Notes under the pieces: generated by a model
The model's database searches: none
What the model was told of the DNA's origin: nothing
The model's input: only the letters and a program-made list of their open reading frames with translations
Part shown: positions 25,617 through 39,020 of the stretch, piece by piece
How positions within the stretch are numbered: position 1 is the stretch's first letter
Layout of the letters: each line of letters starts with the position of its first letter
Position numbers and translations under genes: made by a program
Source: Sinotaia quadrata
Taxonomy: Eukaryota; Mollusca; Gastropoda; Architaenioglossa; Viviparidae
Reading direction: 5' to 3'
Assembly: GCA_028829895.1 (NCBI GenBank)
Contig: CM054179.1
Location: forward strand, 75,116,544-75,180,543
DNA length: 64,000 nucleotides

Positions 25617-28315
25617 GGTGGGTGGGGTACAAGGATGTTGATCCGTCGGGAAGTTCTAAAGTTATATGAATTTCCACATTTCCTTATGACTCAGGAATTA
25701 TTTCTCCTGCGATCCACCAGGTGTGTCCTTTTTCTGATTTGCAGTTATTTAAATATGAATTAAAAACTAACCCCTCCCTCTACCGTTAGCTAAGAGTGGC
25801 CCTTTGATCCCCTGACCGCTTCCTGTACCCTAGCCCATAGCTCAGTGTGAGTCTATCAGTTAGCTACAAGTGACCCTTGGATCCCTAACCATTTCCTGTG
25901 CCCTAGCCATGTGTGGTCAGTCTTGTATAACTCTAACATCCTGCTAATGTCTTGGAGTGGTTGGTCAGTCTTGTAATTTGTGTCTTGGTTGAATGATTTG
26001 AATGTGTATTTTGTGCTATTGTTCCTATACCCCTCGTGTATCTATATTTTACTATTTAAAATTTTTAATGTTTATGGAGTGATGCCGGGCTAAGTTTTGT
26101 TTTCGCCTGACACGCACTTTGGGCCGATTTGCGAAATTGGGTCATCATGATTACCGTATTGTTGCGCGCGCAGTTTTGGACATACAATTATACACTTAAC
26201 TTCTGGACGTAGTCCGTAGATTCCTCTTTCGAAATCATCCCTGAGAACAGAGCTGAGGAGTAAAATTACGAGGTTGTAAATTCATTATAATTATCTCAAT
26301 GCAATAACTTTATTGCAACCATATATTGAATTTGATGGATTCAGATGGATTTTGTTGTTTAAAATATATTTCACACAAAAAAAAATAGCAGGATTGATCA
26401 TTGACTGATAAAAACGACTTTCTAATTAGGGTCAATAAATATTCTTTATGCATGAACTGATTAATATTGCTTTCTAAATCAGAGTAACTATTTCAGTTGT
26501 TTGATAGTGTCTTTTTATATTAAAAATATGTATAAAATTCTATTTACAGATATAAAGTCAAGCAAATAAAAAATCGAAAAAAAGAAATTTGGGGGTCAGG
26601 TGCACGAATTTTATTATCTCAAGAGATATTGCGAATATCCGACTTTTTATTTTATATTCAGAGTCACAAATTATTTTGCTTCATGCCCACCAATTTTAGT
26701 CCTTTTCTAACAATTAGAGGAGTAGAATTACAGGTGACCACGGCCATCCGAACGAGCCGAAGCGGGAAATGTGCCATTTTAAGTAGTTTGAACCTAATTA
26801 TTTCCGACATGGATTACTCTAAAAATACTCAATAAATACAGATCATAGGACCCGTGGTTGTGCATTAGGTACCTGAATTCAATGCATGTAGAGTAAAGCG
26901 TTCGTCAGATAAAAAGTCAAACGCTTCGAAAAATCAAGAAAACTCAATTTTTGCAGGAGGGTTGCAGGAACGGGTTTTTCTCTAGAGTTCTTTGGAATAT
27001 CAGACTTTTTATTTTACATTCCGAGTCACAAAGGATTTAGTTTCATGCCTACCAATTTTAGTCCTTTTCTGACAATTAGTTTTGTAGAAATTCAGCTTTT
27101 GTCAAAATGTCGACTTCAGTTAGCGCCTTGCATTATTAGTAGGTAAAGTCGATTTTTTGAGACAAAGAAATTTTGGCGCCAAATCGCGTTTTCTACTAAA
27201 GTCGCTGAAATTTTGATAGATTTTGCAGGATGATACAGGAAGACACGTGGCTTATTTTGAAACGATAATATTTCATATTTCTCGAAATATGAATTTTTTT
27301 GTGAAAATTTTATTTTTCTAATTATGCGCATTTCTCTTAAAGTACGAGGAATTTAATAAAACTAACTTCAGATTCGGGTTCAGCACACGCGGATACAGTT
27401 TATTTGTTCAAAGAGGTATTTGTAATATTGCGCCAATTTGTCAGAATTGACGTTTGGATATTTTCGCACCTTTGGCCGATTTGCAAAGTTTGGTCATCGT
27501 GATTACCCTATTGTGGTGCGCGCAGTTATAGACATACAATCATACACTTAACTTCTGGACGTAGCCCATAGATTCCTCTTTCGAAATCATCCCTGAGAAC
27601 GGAGCTGAGGAGTAACATTACAGGTGACTGTGGCCATCCGAACGAGCCGAAGCGGGAAATGGGCCATTTTAAGTAGTTTGAACCTAATTATTTCCGACAT
27701 GGATTACTCTAAAAATACTCAATAAATAGAGGTCATAGGACCCATGGTTGTGCATTAGGTACCTGAATTTAATGCATGTAGAGTAAAGCGTTCGTCAGAT
27801 AAAAAGACGAACGCTTCGAAAAATCAAGAAAACTCAATTTTTGCAGGAACGGGTTTTTCTCTAGAGTTCTTTGGAATATCAGACTTTTTATTTTACATTC
27901 CGAGTCACAAAGGATTTAGTTTCATGCCTACCAATTTTAGTCCTTTTCTGACAATTAGTTTTGTAGAAATTCAGCTTTTGTCAAAATGTCGACTTCAGTT
28001 AGCGCCTTGCATTATTAGTAGGTAAAGTCGATTTTTTGAGACAAAGAAATTTTGGCGCCAAATCGCGTTTTCTACTAAAGTCGCTGAAATTTTGATAGAT
28101 TTTGCAGGATAATACAGGAAGACACGTGGCTTATTTTGAAACGATAATATTTCATATTTCTCGAAATATGAATTTTTTTGTGAAAATTTTATTTTTCTAA
28201 TTATGCGGAATAGTACGAGGAATTTAATAAAACTAACTTCAGATTCGGGTTCAGCACACGCAGAAACATTTTGTTTGTTCAAAGAGGTATTTGTAATATT
28301 GCTCCATTTTGTCAG
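25617..28315 (-). repeat. Inverted satellite monomers, diverged
   Basis: The reverse complement of the 897-bp monomer appears as a fragment at about 26,140-26,275 and as nearly two monomers at about 26,600-28,315 (landmarks GCTGAGGAGTAACATTACAG near 27,603 and a variant near 26,720). The copies differ from the main array at many sites and from each other, with a short deletion near 27,845 in one. The segment 25,617-25,760 matches 11,640-11,820 inverted. Confidence 0.9.
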
Positions 28316-29848
28316 AATCAGAATCAACAAAAGAAGACAATTAACCTATCAGAGTGCCTTAATATTCTTTAATTAAATCAATTACTTAATTAACATAATA
28401 AAAGTTTAAATAATGTTTATTTCCTTTTAGAACGCTTTAAGAGGTTTCTCTAAGCAATGATCACTTTTATTTGAATAAAAGATATCGCTTACTCTATTCT
28501 TTATAGTCGTGTTTCACTGATTTCAGATTCTGTATTTCCATATTTATTTTTCTATAACAGAGATGGTGTAAATTAGTATTACGTTTGATATCTTTAAAAT
28601 ATTATTGGTCACTCTGTAAACCAAAGCAGAAGAAGACAATGTAGTTTTTTTCATAATTGGGCGCATAAAGTTAAAATATTATACTAAAGTTATTGTAAGG
28701 TCATTCTCTTGCCATTTTTTATTAAATACAAAGACGACATTCCATACTCACTTTATAAACAAAAAAATGTTTGCTGATTTAATCTTCCTTAAGAAAAGAA
28801 AAAATAACCAATAGAATGGAAACAAACAAACTACACATTTAATTTTTTTTTTCTTCACGTATCGAAATGCACCTGCTTACTCAATGTTACGAGCAATTTA
28901 ACGTCAAATCAATAGAGAGATAGATAAAAATGTTTGGCGAAAATTAAGCTGTATGCCAATACTGATTAGCAAGATAATATGTCATTTGTGTCTTTAAAAA
29001 TGAACGCATTTGTGTATTCACTGAATTATTACAATATAATCTAGTAAATTACTACTCTGTTTCTCTCTATCTGTTTGTTTTATTAACGTGTACACATTCC
29101 ACGCAAACCACACGACCTCATTTACAGACAAGCATTACATATGAATGAACTAAAAGGATGATAGCATTAATAAAAATAGATTCATGATTCAAGCATATGA
29201 CTAATAAACAGCAGGTCATTCTCCTGCCACTTCTTCTTACTAAGTACAAAGGCACATATAGAAATGTTTATTAATTGAAGCTTTCTTATTATTTGATGAT
29301 ATATGAAACTAGTTTAAACTTTTAATATTTTTCCTAATATCAAATAAACTAGTTTAATTAAAGTTTTGAAATAACTGTCAAATCGAGTTTCAATATTTCA
29401 CATGATTTTAAGTAAGTTTCAGTTTGCTTGTTTCAGTTTCAGTTTGGTTTTTACATTGCGTATTTCCTTCTTACTTACGGCTTGAAACACTGAAAACAAG
29501 AAAAAGTTATGTAGGCTTCTATGTACACAGAGCACATACTACTTTGCAGGGAGTGCGGTGAATCGATTGATCGCGAAGTAAGTGCTCTTTGCTCTTCCAA
29601 GATGCCACACTCCTTAAAATGTCATGCCTACGTTTGATTAGCTGGATTATACGCACGAGTGAAGGCAAACTAACGTTTTCTGGTTACAAATTTAACACAG
29701 TGAATAATTAATAGCTGATAAACTGTATAAAGTGGGAGCCTCTGATCAATTTTGGTAGAACAAGTTTGAAACATTTATAGAAGACTTGAAAGGACTCCAG
29801 CAACTTGCATATAAAGCAATTTACTGCAGAACTGAAACTTCGCAAGTA

Positions 29849-29855
<7 letters not shown>
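28316..29855 (-). repeat. Right arm of the large inverted repeat
   Basis: It is the reverse complement of 21,849-23,410. The arm abuts inverted satellite sequence on the inner side and a (CA)n tract (29,856-29,936) on the outer side, mirroring the TG tract of the left arm. Confidence 0.88.
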
Positions 29856-29937
<82 letters not shown>

Positions 29938-30300
29938 TTACCCTCAACGAGCGAGAATCGAACGAGGATCCTAATGAGCCGTCGCTTACTTCCATTTACT
30001 GTTATTCACTCAATAATAAGCAAGCATACCGACTTACACTGAAAATTAATTAACTAAATGTATGTATTACAAAGCTTTTATACGGTATATAAAATACACT
30101 TGAATCACACACATTTTGAGCGAGCAGTTAACCTCCTTGCCTTTTCCTGCTTCACTTACTGTTAATAAGTATTATAACATATACACTCTGACACTTTTGA
30201 CTTTATATTGTGAATTTATTTCCTGTAACTTTTTTCTTGTGATTTTATTTCCTATGACTTTTTTTTTTTCCTGTGACTTTTTTCCTGATATTTTCCCGCT
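29856..30300 (-). repeat. (CA)n, SINE-like head and GTGACTTT repeats, minus orientation
   Basis: A CA tract to 29,936 is followed by GAATCGAACGAGGATC (B box in reverse complement is near CGTTCGATTCTC), CCATTTACTGTTATTC, and at 30,195-30,300 by several TTTCCTGTGACTTTTT-like units ending TTTTCCCGCTCATTG. The order matches the other composite units. Confidence 0.6.
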
Positions 30301-33300
30301 CATTGCTCACCGTTGATTAGAAGCGACTCAATACACAACTCTCTTGTTTTAGGTTAGAGAAAAAATATGGTTAGGGAATTTTAGAGATAGTTTTGGTGTT
30401 TTTTTTAAAGAGAAATGTTAGGGTTAGGATTAGCTGTAAATAAAAAAAACGAATATAAATTTTAGAATATATCTTTTATTCCTGATTTAGATTTTGTTTC
30501 TGTTAAATTTTGTGTTTTAATAACTTAAATATTACAGTAAAAATAGCATCGAGTAACACTTTGCATCTAGATATATGTCATATAACTTCTCTCCTTCGAT
30601 ATTACGTATAATGACCCCCTTGTTTTTAAACACGACAATTGTGTATGGAGCTGTTGGGTCTACCGTACACACCTTTGTGTACATAAATGTGTGCAGTGTT
30701 GATTTGATGGAAGTACGAAAGAATGCGTAGCCATTCACTAACACTGCTAAGAAGAAAAAAATGTTTGCACAACAATCGCCAGTCAGTAGTAAAGATAGGT
30801 ACTGTTGTTCTCACGTGTACGAGTGTAGGCGGGGAGGAAGGATTAACTTTTGATATAAGCCACCTGGCTGTTAGGAAGACGACAGGGGTCCGGGTGTTTG
30901 GAAAACCCACTATAAACCGTTAAGATACGAACAATAGGGATGGTCTCTTTGAGTTGACAAAAGAAAGCCCATTATCTCCACTACGACAGAGTTGAGGGAA
31001 TTAGCTCTCCACGTGACAAAAGGGGCAGTGCAATTCGAATGAAAACTTTTAATTACTATTCGTGCAAAACTGACACAAGAAAGTTCGTAGCACCTATATG
31101 GCAGTGCTAAATGTTGATAGTCAAATAATTTGGCTAAGAGAAAAAAGATAGAAAGGAGTATTCTATTTTTCTTTCATTTTTGTGCGAGTCAAAAACCACA
31201 AGGAGAAGTATTTTATTTATCTATAAAAATAAATCAATTTTCATTTCATTCACAATGCTCTATATCTTTTCTATTTCACTTTTAAACTACCAGTATAAAT
31301 ATTACTTTAAATACTACCACACAGTTTTGAATAACGTTATGGACTGCAAAAAATAGCACACATTGTCATTTCTTTTTGTAGTGAAATTAAATCTAACTAT
31401 AGTTTCCACATAAGTTACTCTATTGCATCAGCTACTGTAAATACACAGTCTTGAGACTAATACAGTTATTGTTCAAAGTTGTAAAGGATTTGAAGAAGTA
31501 AAGAAATATTCATTGCATCTCTGTACACAGTTGTGTTTCCAATCATCCTAAACTTGAACCGAATTGAAATTTTTCTTTTTACTTTTGGATGAAATAATAC
31601 TTGCTGCACACCCTTACTCTAAATTACATTTGAAATAAATATATATGTATATACATAAGTTATATTAATACAGTGCTAGTTTTTGCAGCTAATTTAAAGA
31701 AAACATTTAGTTTTCATAAATGTATAAATCAATTATAGCATAGTGATCCATAGAGCAAATTAAAAAATATAAGATTTAAAAAGTTTCTTTGTGACCAGTA
31801 GAGATACAGCCACTTTAAAATGATAATTATTGTTTTAATTTCTCATGTAGGCATATATTATTAATAGCTCTCATGTATCTTTTAGTTTATCCAATGTGCA
31901 TATGTAAGATTTGAAATGCTGAACTTGGCATTTTTGCTAGTGAATTTTGTTGTTTAGTGTGAAATTTTGTAATATACTATTATTATTATCAATTTCTTAT
32001 AATCAATTCATATCTTAGAACTGACATTCTGGAACACTAAAATATATTCCAAATTAAATTATTATTTATTTGTATATTGCTGGATATCCTTTACATTAAA
32101 ATACATTATATCTGTACCTCATCCCTCATTAAAGTCACTAGCCTAATAATAGTCTCATAATCCAATATGTGTCAGTTCTACTATTAAGAAAATATTTCAT
32201 ATGTATTTGCAACATTACATATTTTTAATAGTCTCATAATCCAATCTGAGTCAGTTCTATTATTAAGAAAATATTTCATATGTATTCACAAGATTAGTGA
32301 TTTTTAATAGTGGATCAGTGAGTGAGAGTCTAAAGTGTTGTATACAACACAAGCTGAAAACATAATGGATTTGTCACTTTAGTGCTACTTTATTTGCTTC
32401 ATACAATGCAACAATCTTATTATTTATGTTTTATTTTTTTTATTAGTGTATTTAACTATTAACTGAATAACTGAATATAAGGTAGTTGTCTTATTTCAGG
32501 TTATCTATTATATGTCTGGTAGTATGTTCTATTATTTTTTAACAACTTTCCTAATCCATGATCATTTTGTAGCTATATAAGCTGTATTAACTGTATATAA
32601 TATTGCCCTGTAACTTTCAGTTATACATTATGAACATGTTAACTATCACTATCACTATTCAAACAGTTTTGTTAAATGGAAACAGTAAATATTCAGTTTT
32701 TCTATTGACATATCTTTCTTCAGTTTCTTGGACTTCAGTATTATTACTACTGTTAGAAATTATTATATTTACATAGCAGTAATAATCGCACTCCTGCTAT
32801 AAACATAGCAGAGTGTGTTTTTTCAAGACCTGGAAATATATAAGAGCTTAATAACTGAGTAGTGCATCTTACAAGCTGAATGATATTTACGTATCTATAA
32901 TTTAGTATAATAATCAAATCCATCATTTCACAGTAAAATGAATGATGGAATGTATTATTATGGTGCAGAAATGGATTTACAACATACATCTATAAATTAG
33001 AGAGCTTAACAACTGAGTAGTGCATTTTACAAGCTGAATGATATTTATAAATTTATGACAATGTATAACAAGTCAAATCCATCAGTACACAGTTAAATGA
33101 ATGGTGGAATGTATTATTATGATGCAGAAATTGATTTACAAACATGCATGTATAAATTAGAATTAATTACAAAGAAGTGGGATAGCTATTCTTGTTGGTA
33201 AGAACATATTATCTTGAAAGGAATTTTGAATATTACACAGGTCTCTCACTATCCTCCTTGTAAAAGTCAATATTTAATAAAAGTGTTGCATAGAAATTAA

Positions 33301-34739
33301 TTATTTTTTCCAAATAAATACCAGTTAGAAGTGTATTTCAGAGGCAAGTAATATCCACTAGGAAAAATGTCAACTGCTGTAAACAAGATTTCAGAGTACC
33401 AAATGGGTCTGACTTAATGAAATTTGCAGTGTTAAAATTATACTAATATTAATATATTATGTATAAATCTGAAAAATATTTCAAAGTATCACATGGTTTA
33501 ATTTTGTTTTGAATAGTAGTTTTACTTCTAGTGCTTTCACAATTCTTTAAATGGAAATAACTTGTATTACAAGAGTATTAATTAGATAAACATATAAAAA
33601 AAATAAAAATAAATAGTTAATGTTACATTTAATTCTATTGTTCATATGATGTTGATTTATAAAATCTAATATATTTCCACAACTTATTTAATCAATAATT
33701 TTGCAAAATCTATATAGCTAATGGTGATTTCAAGAAAATAAACTCTGAAAATTATGCAAATAATCCTCTACTGATTTCTAAGCAGACTTTTTAATGTAAC
33801 AGTTTATTCGTTTTGAAAATACAATAATTGTTAAAATTTAAACCAAACAATTAATTTGCTCTTTGTTGTTTACATGCATAACTAATATAGGCTGTCATTG
33901 TACATTGAGATCGAGTTCAGAATAAAATACTTAAATAATGCTTCTTAAAATGTGTAGCTTTTTCCTTTGAAAAATTAAATATCATTATTAATATCAAATT
34001 TAAGTAAGCCTTTAGCCTTTATTTTAGTTTATATTGTTCGTGTGCAACCTACTTAAATACTAGACACTCGTAAGCCGCCATTTTGAAAAAAAGCAGTTCT
34101 TCGATTGAGCGAGTTTAAGCAATATTCTAATCTTTAAACCACAAAAGCGGCATTCTATTTGTTTATAATAGATGTAAAAGTAATTTCTTAACCTAGAGAA
34201 AGGCCACTTGAATCGTTAATTTAAGCCAGTTTGTAGAAAATAAAAATATACATTTTGGTCCCTTAAACAGTGATACAGGAAAAGGGAAGCAATCCAATTT
34301 AACGTGTTCGAGTCGAGTTACAAAAAATATGTTTTAAAATTATTTTAAAGTGTATGGAGATTCTAATTTGATTATTATGACTTTAATATACACATTATAT
34401 CAGCCAGTTTCAGTTTTACCTTTCCAGAGCATTCTTTTCACTTCCATATTGTGTTTAATTAGGTACGTAGTGTGACCATAAAATCGTTGTCAACAGGGTA
34501 CCTTAACCTCACGCTTAATTAAATGTAGAAATAAACTGAATTTAGTAAAATTAATCAGTTATATCGATGAAAGACATTCTTTTCTAAACGATGACATTTA
34601 GGGAGTATATAGTATACACGCAAACTACATAGTTACAACCACTTTTTCAACGGTCTACATAACTCTGGATTTTAAGCATATCAATAATTCCCGAAGTATA
34701 CAACCTTCAAAATCGCACCCGAATTTCGATGAAAACTCA
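30301..34739. other. Gene-poor AT-rich DNA with two short duplications
   Basis: Two local duplications are visible: AGTCTCATAATCCAAT repeats with a period of about 79 bp (32,147-32,310), and a unit of about 158 bp containing ACTGAGTAGTGCAT (32,843-33,165). ORFs of 66-94 codons near 30,532-30,923 overlap on both strands and show no recognisable domain. No exon was recognised. Confidence 0.6.
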
Positions 34740-34975
34740 CAGGAAAAACTATTAAAATATGAAATTTAGTGGTTTATGTCAAAGATAATAACAACAAAGA
34801 TAAAACTATGAGAGAAAAATGGCAAAATTAAGCTTTATTTATAAGAATGAACAATCTGAAACTTAGGCAGACCAAGAGGCGGTCTGCCTATTGCTGTAGG
34901 TCGACATAAGTCTGGTTTTTAAGCTTATTTGGTCCGCTTAAGTCTGGGAATAGGGTTATATATAATTCACTGGGC
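34740..34975 (-). repeat. Third copy of the hairpin-bearing repeat, minus strand
   Basis: In reverse complement it follows the same order as the copies at 3,425-3,830: TATAACCCTA, CCAGACTTAAG, GACCAAA..GCTTAAAA, hairpin, then AATAAA and TTTTGCCA...TTTCTCTC. The hairpin stem TAGGCAGACC (34,864-34,873) pairs with GGTCTGCCTA (34,881-34,890) across a 7-nt loop of different sequence. Confidence 0.8.
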
Positions 34976-35850
34976 ATTCAATTTCCTGGCAGTTTAATCA
35001 AGCAGTCTGTATTTTAGCAGTTTATTTAGGCAGTCTATTCTCTGACAGTTTATTTAGGCTGTCTGTATTTTAGCAGTTTATTTAGGCAGTCTTTTCTCTG
35101 GCAGTTTATTTAGGCTGTCTGTATTTTAGCAGTTTATTTAGGCAGTCTTTTCTCTGGCAGTTTATTTAGGCTGTCTGTATTTTGGCAGTTTATATAAGAG
35201 GTCTGTATTTTAGCAGTTTATTTAGGAAGTCTGTATTTTGGCAGTTTATATAGGAAATCTGTATTTTAGCAGTTTATTTAGGAAGTCTGTTCTCTGGCAG
35301 TTTATTTAGGCTGTCTGTTCTCTGGCAGTTTATTTAGGCAGTTTATATAAGAAGTCTGTATTTTGATAGTTTATTCATGTAATCTGGTCTCCGGCAGTTT
35401 ATTCAGAGAGACAGTTCCTTGACATTTTATTTAGGCAGTCCGTATTTTGACAGTTTATTCTAGCAGTTTGTATTTTGGCAGTTTATTAAGAAGTCTTTAT
35501 ATTGGCATTTTATTCATGCTTGTCTAATTTTGGCGATTTAGGCAATCTATCAGTTCCTTGACAGTTTTTTCAGGCAATCTGTTCTCTGGCAGTTCATCTA
35601 GAAAGTCTGTTCTCTGGCAGTTCATTATGTAGTCTGTTTTCTGGCAGTTTATTTAGGCAGGCAATTCTGTATACTTTTGCAGTCAGTTCTCTGGCAGTTT
35701 ATTTATACACTCTGTTCTCTGGCAGTTTATTTAGGCAGTCTGTTCTGTTTACTTCTGCAGTCAGATCTCTGGTAGTTTATTTAGGCAAGCATTCCTTTGC
35801 CTGTTTATTTAGGCAGTATATTCCTTGGCAGTTTTTTTAGGGCTGGTAAT
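34976..35850 (+). repeat. Minisatellite with a unit of about 28 bp (GCAGTTTATTTAGGCAGTCT)
   Basis: About 30 imperfect units are built on GGCAGTTTATTTAGGCAGTC plus TGTTCTCT or TGTATTTT. The array starts directly next to the hairpin-bearing repeat, whose stem also contains TTAGGCAG. Confidence 0.9.
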
Positions 35851-36574
35851 ACTAGTGTTCATTTAAGCATCACCGAGGCGTGACCGAGATTTCTCATCCG
35901 CAATCATGCAGTCCTTTACGGGTGGGGTTATAGGGATTAATAGGGCGAGATATTAATCTATTAATCCCAACTAATCACACATTTCATTTAGAAAGCAACA
36001 ATCATTAAACTCTACACTGACTACGTCTCTTTGTATGTGTACAATAATTATTATTATACAACGGCTGGAAATAAAGAACGACATATTTGAATTTTGCTTT
36101 CGTGGTTAAGTGAACCACACTAAAAGGTAGAGTACAGCATTAAGATTAAGAGAATTGGGTTTTTAAGTTGCTGGACATGTTTGAGAAATATGAAGATTGT
36201 ACCGTGTGAGGGAACTATCCAACTCGTCCGAGAGTGGTGTACTGCAGGTTCCGAACTAATCAGTCGACTGCCGAGGTGAAGAACTGGGGTGCCGATGTCT
36301 ACTCATCGCAAATACACGTGGAGACATACAGCTCCTGGACAGGAGGCCAGCTGAGTTGTAAGGCCAGGTGGATACGAGACGCAACTGAGACATATGGCTA
36401 TTTGGAATCGAGATCCAGTTGAGAGATAGTGAGATTGTTTGTGTTGTTAGAATGACTAGTGAGATTGAAGCAGCAAGCTAAAATGTCCGATATCTCGATA
36501 TGTGATGACCTACGTAATAGTGCAATACTTTCTCCCAATAAGAGTTTATTTATTTTACGAGATTGTTGTTCCCT
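35851..36574. other. Unassigned DNA between minisatellites
   Basis: A 62-codon plus-strand ORF at 36,234-36,422 has no recognisable motif. Nothing else was seen. Confidence 0.4.
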
Positions 36575-36795
36575 GTAAGAGTGCGTCTACCGCTATTGTA
36601 AATCACTAAATAGGTCGTACGAGTGCGTCTACCGCTATTGTAAATCACTAAATAGGTCGTACGAGTGCGTCTACCGCTATTGTAAATCACTAAATAGGTC
36701 GTACGAGTGTGTCTACCGCTATTGTAAATCACTAAATAGGTCGTACGAGTGCGTCTACCGCTATTGTAAATCACTAAATAGGTCGTACGAGGGTG
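36575..36795 (+). repeat. 42-bp minisatellite, five units
   Basis: Units read GTACGAGTGCGTCTACCGCT followed by ATTGTAAATCACTAAATAGG and TC. The copies are nearly identical. Because 42 is a multiple of three, the minus strand stays open through it. Confidence 0.95.
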
Positions 36796-37744
36796 CATGT
36801 GCACCAAGTTGGAACACTAAATGGGCTGTCTTTTGTACCAGGGTAAATCACTAAATGTACTTTTCGAGATGTCAGGGCTATCATGGTGCTTGTAAACCGT
36901 CGACAAGATAATGACGTTTATGTACGGTTAAGCGATCATTATTATGGACTAAACCATATCTCTGTGACACTCATTCGCCATCTTGATGTTTGCAGATAAT
37001 CAAACTTGCAAGTGTATTTGAGTGCTTTCATGTCGAGTATATGTCATTGAGATTGCGTTGTTCGTTTTCTGATCAGGACTTGATCGGCTAATCAAAGATA
37101 ATTTCCTTCCATAGGTTAAAACAAACTTGAGTAAGCGTTTTACATATCAGCAAACTTCTAGGGATTGCATGTAAAGACATTCCTTTAACAGTTATTTTAA
37201 ATAAAGACTGAAATGTTTTCCTAACGATCATTTCACAGAAAAGAACTTAGATTTGCAAGATGTCTTCCTCTGACCACAGAATGAGTTACAATCTATCATG
37301 CCTTTGCAATTATTAAACTGAAAAGAACCTTGTCTGACCGCAGAATCTAGATACAACCCTCTTGCCGTATTCAAAGGAGATCACGTGATGGATCTGTGCT
37401 AGTACTATGAAAGTCCACAAATACTATGAAAGTCCACAAGAACAAAATCATTGCATTTGAAATTCTTAGCATCCGTTTTTGTACTTCATGGAACTTTTTA
37501 TTACATATGTTTTGCAAGAAAAGATGTCTTTAAAAAAATAATGAATATTGCATTAATTTTGCCACTTCTGGTACTGCACATGCTACTATTATCGCTGCTA
37601 CTACTACTACTACGACCACTACAGCATACTGCTAATACTGTTGCTACTACTACGATTAGGAATAGAGGTCAAAATGCTTGGGACATCGAAAAAGCAGGTC
37701 ACATAGTACACGCACCCTCACAGGCCCTGTAATTGTCAAGTCTA
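36796..37744. other. Unassigned DNA with a short CTA repeat
   Basis: It contains a 20-bp duplication at 37,408-37,440 (CTATGAAAGTCCACAA) and imperfect CTA triplets near 37,585-37,650. No gene was recognised. Confidence 0.45.
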
Positions 37745-39020
37745 AACAGGACAGCAACATTTATCAACATTCAACATCGACAGTAACATTCATCTACATT
37801 CAACATCAACATCAACAGCAACAGCAACATTCATCAACATTCAACATCAACAGCAACATTCATCGACATTCAACACCATCAGCAACATTAATCGACGTTC
37901 AGCATCAGCAGCAACATTCATACGTTCAACATCAACAGCAACATTCATCTACGTCAGGGGTCTCAAACTCATTTTGCCTGGGGGCCACTGGAAGTAGAAT
38001 CTGGGTGAAGCTGGGCTGCATCATTATTCCCTCCTGCCAGAGATCTGGGCAACACTGCCAGAGACACAGCTCGGACACATTTGGCTTCAGAGAGGAAGCC
38101 ACTGTGACCCTCAGTATGGCTTGAAGATGCTCATCAGTAAGTTTGTCCTTAAATTTTGACTTATTCAAGTTCATGGTGGAGAAGAGCTATTCACACAGAT
38201 AGGTGCTCCCCAAAAGGCACTTGGTCCGCTTGAACATCCTGGAAAGCTCAGGGAAGGTAAGGGGCAATTCTCTCAAAAACTGTCCAAGTTTGTCTGCTTT
38301 TCCACTCACCTCCCTGAAGTTGGCTTTGAGTTCAGAATTACACTTATGTCATTTAGATCCATTTGAAGCACAGGAGGGACATCTTCCACATTGAAGAAAG
38401 GGTCAGCAAATATTTGAAAGGTGGTTCTGTGTTTCTTGAAATCTGCAAACCAGTGATCAAAATCTTTCCTGCAACATACTTCTCACCATTGAATGGTGTG
38501 CCAGAATCCATGAGTGCCTTACATGCTGGGAAATGGCAGATCCTGAGGTATGGTAGCCCACAGGTGACAAAAACTATAAAACTCCCAGGGTGCATGAGAA
38601 AAACATGTGGGCCGCACTATCACTTAACTTTAATATCAAGTGGGGGCCACAAAATATCGTCTGGCGGGCCGCAATTGGCCCGCGGGCCGCGAGTTTGAGA
38701 CCCCTGGTCTACGTTCACCATCAACAGCAACATTAATCAACATTCAACAACATCAGAAACATTCAACATTCAATATCAACAGCAACATTCATCGACGTTC
38801 AACATCAACAGCAACATTCATCGACATTCAACACCAGCAGCAACATTCATCGACGTTCGACATCAGCAGCAACATTCATCGACGTCCAACATCAACAGCA
38901 GCATTCATCGACGTTCAGTATCAACAGCAACATTCATCAACATTCAACAACATCAGAAACATTCAACATTCAACATCAACATTCATCGACGTCCAACATC
39001 AACAGCAACAGTAATCGATG
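37745..39020 (+). repeat. CAACATCAACAGCAACATTC minisatellite, split by a hAT element
   Basis: Imperfect units alternate AACATCAACAGCAACATTCA with TCGACGTTC or TCGACATTC on both sides of the transposon at 37,955-38,706. Open frames across it (His/Gln/Ser-rich) are repeat by-products. Confidence 0.88.
37955..38706 (-). mobile_element. Non-autonomous hAT element, 752 bp, with perfect 16-bp TIRs
   Basis: The ends are CAGGGGTCTCAAACTC and its exact reverse complement GAGTTTGAGACCCCTG, followed inward by GGCC-rich subterminal DNA. Flanks read ATCTACGT and GTCTACGT, an 8-bp target duplication with one mismatch, as expected for hAT. The minus strand retains decayed transposase-like coding, for example MNLNKSKFKDKLTDEHL, which resembles the C-terminal part of GTF2IRD2/ZBED-type hAT transposases. 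It is too short and broken to be autonomous. Confidence 0.88.

Noticed and set aside
25995..28330. 111-codon minus-strand ORF at 27,995-28,330 as a gene
   Set aside because: It lies entirely in inverted satellite sequence, and the neighbouring copy is broken at other positions.
30532..30923. Overlapping ORFs on both strands of 66-94 codons
   Set aside because: No domain, no splice support and no codon-bias difference were visible. They are probably chance frames in slightly GC-richer DNA.
36575..36795. CRISPR-like array (regular 42-bp units)
   Set aside because: Units are contiguous with no variable spacers, and the DNA is animal. It is an ordinary minisatellite.
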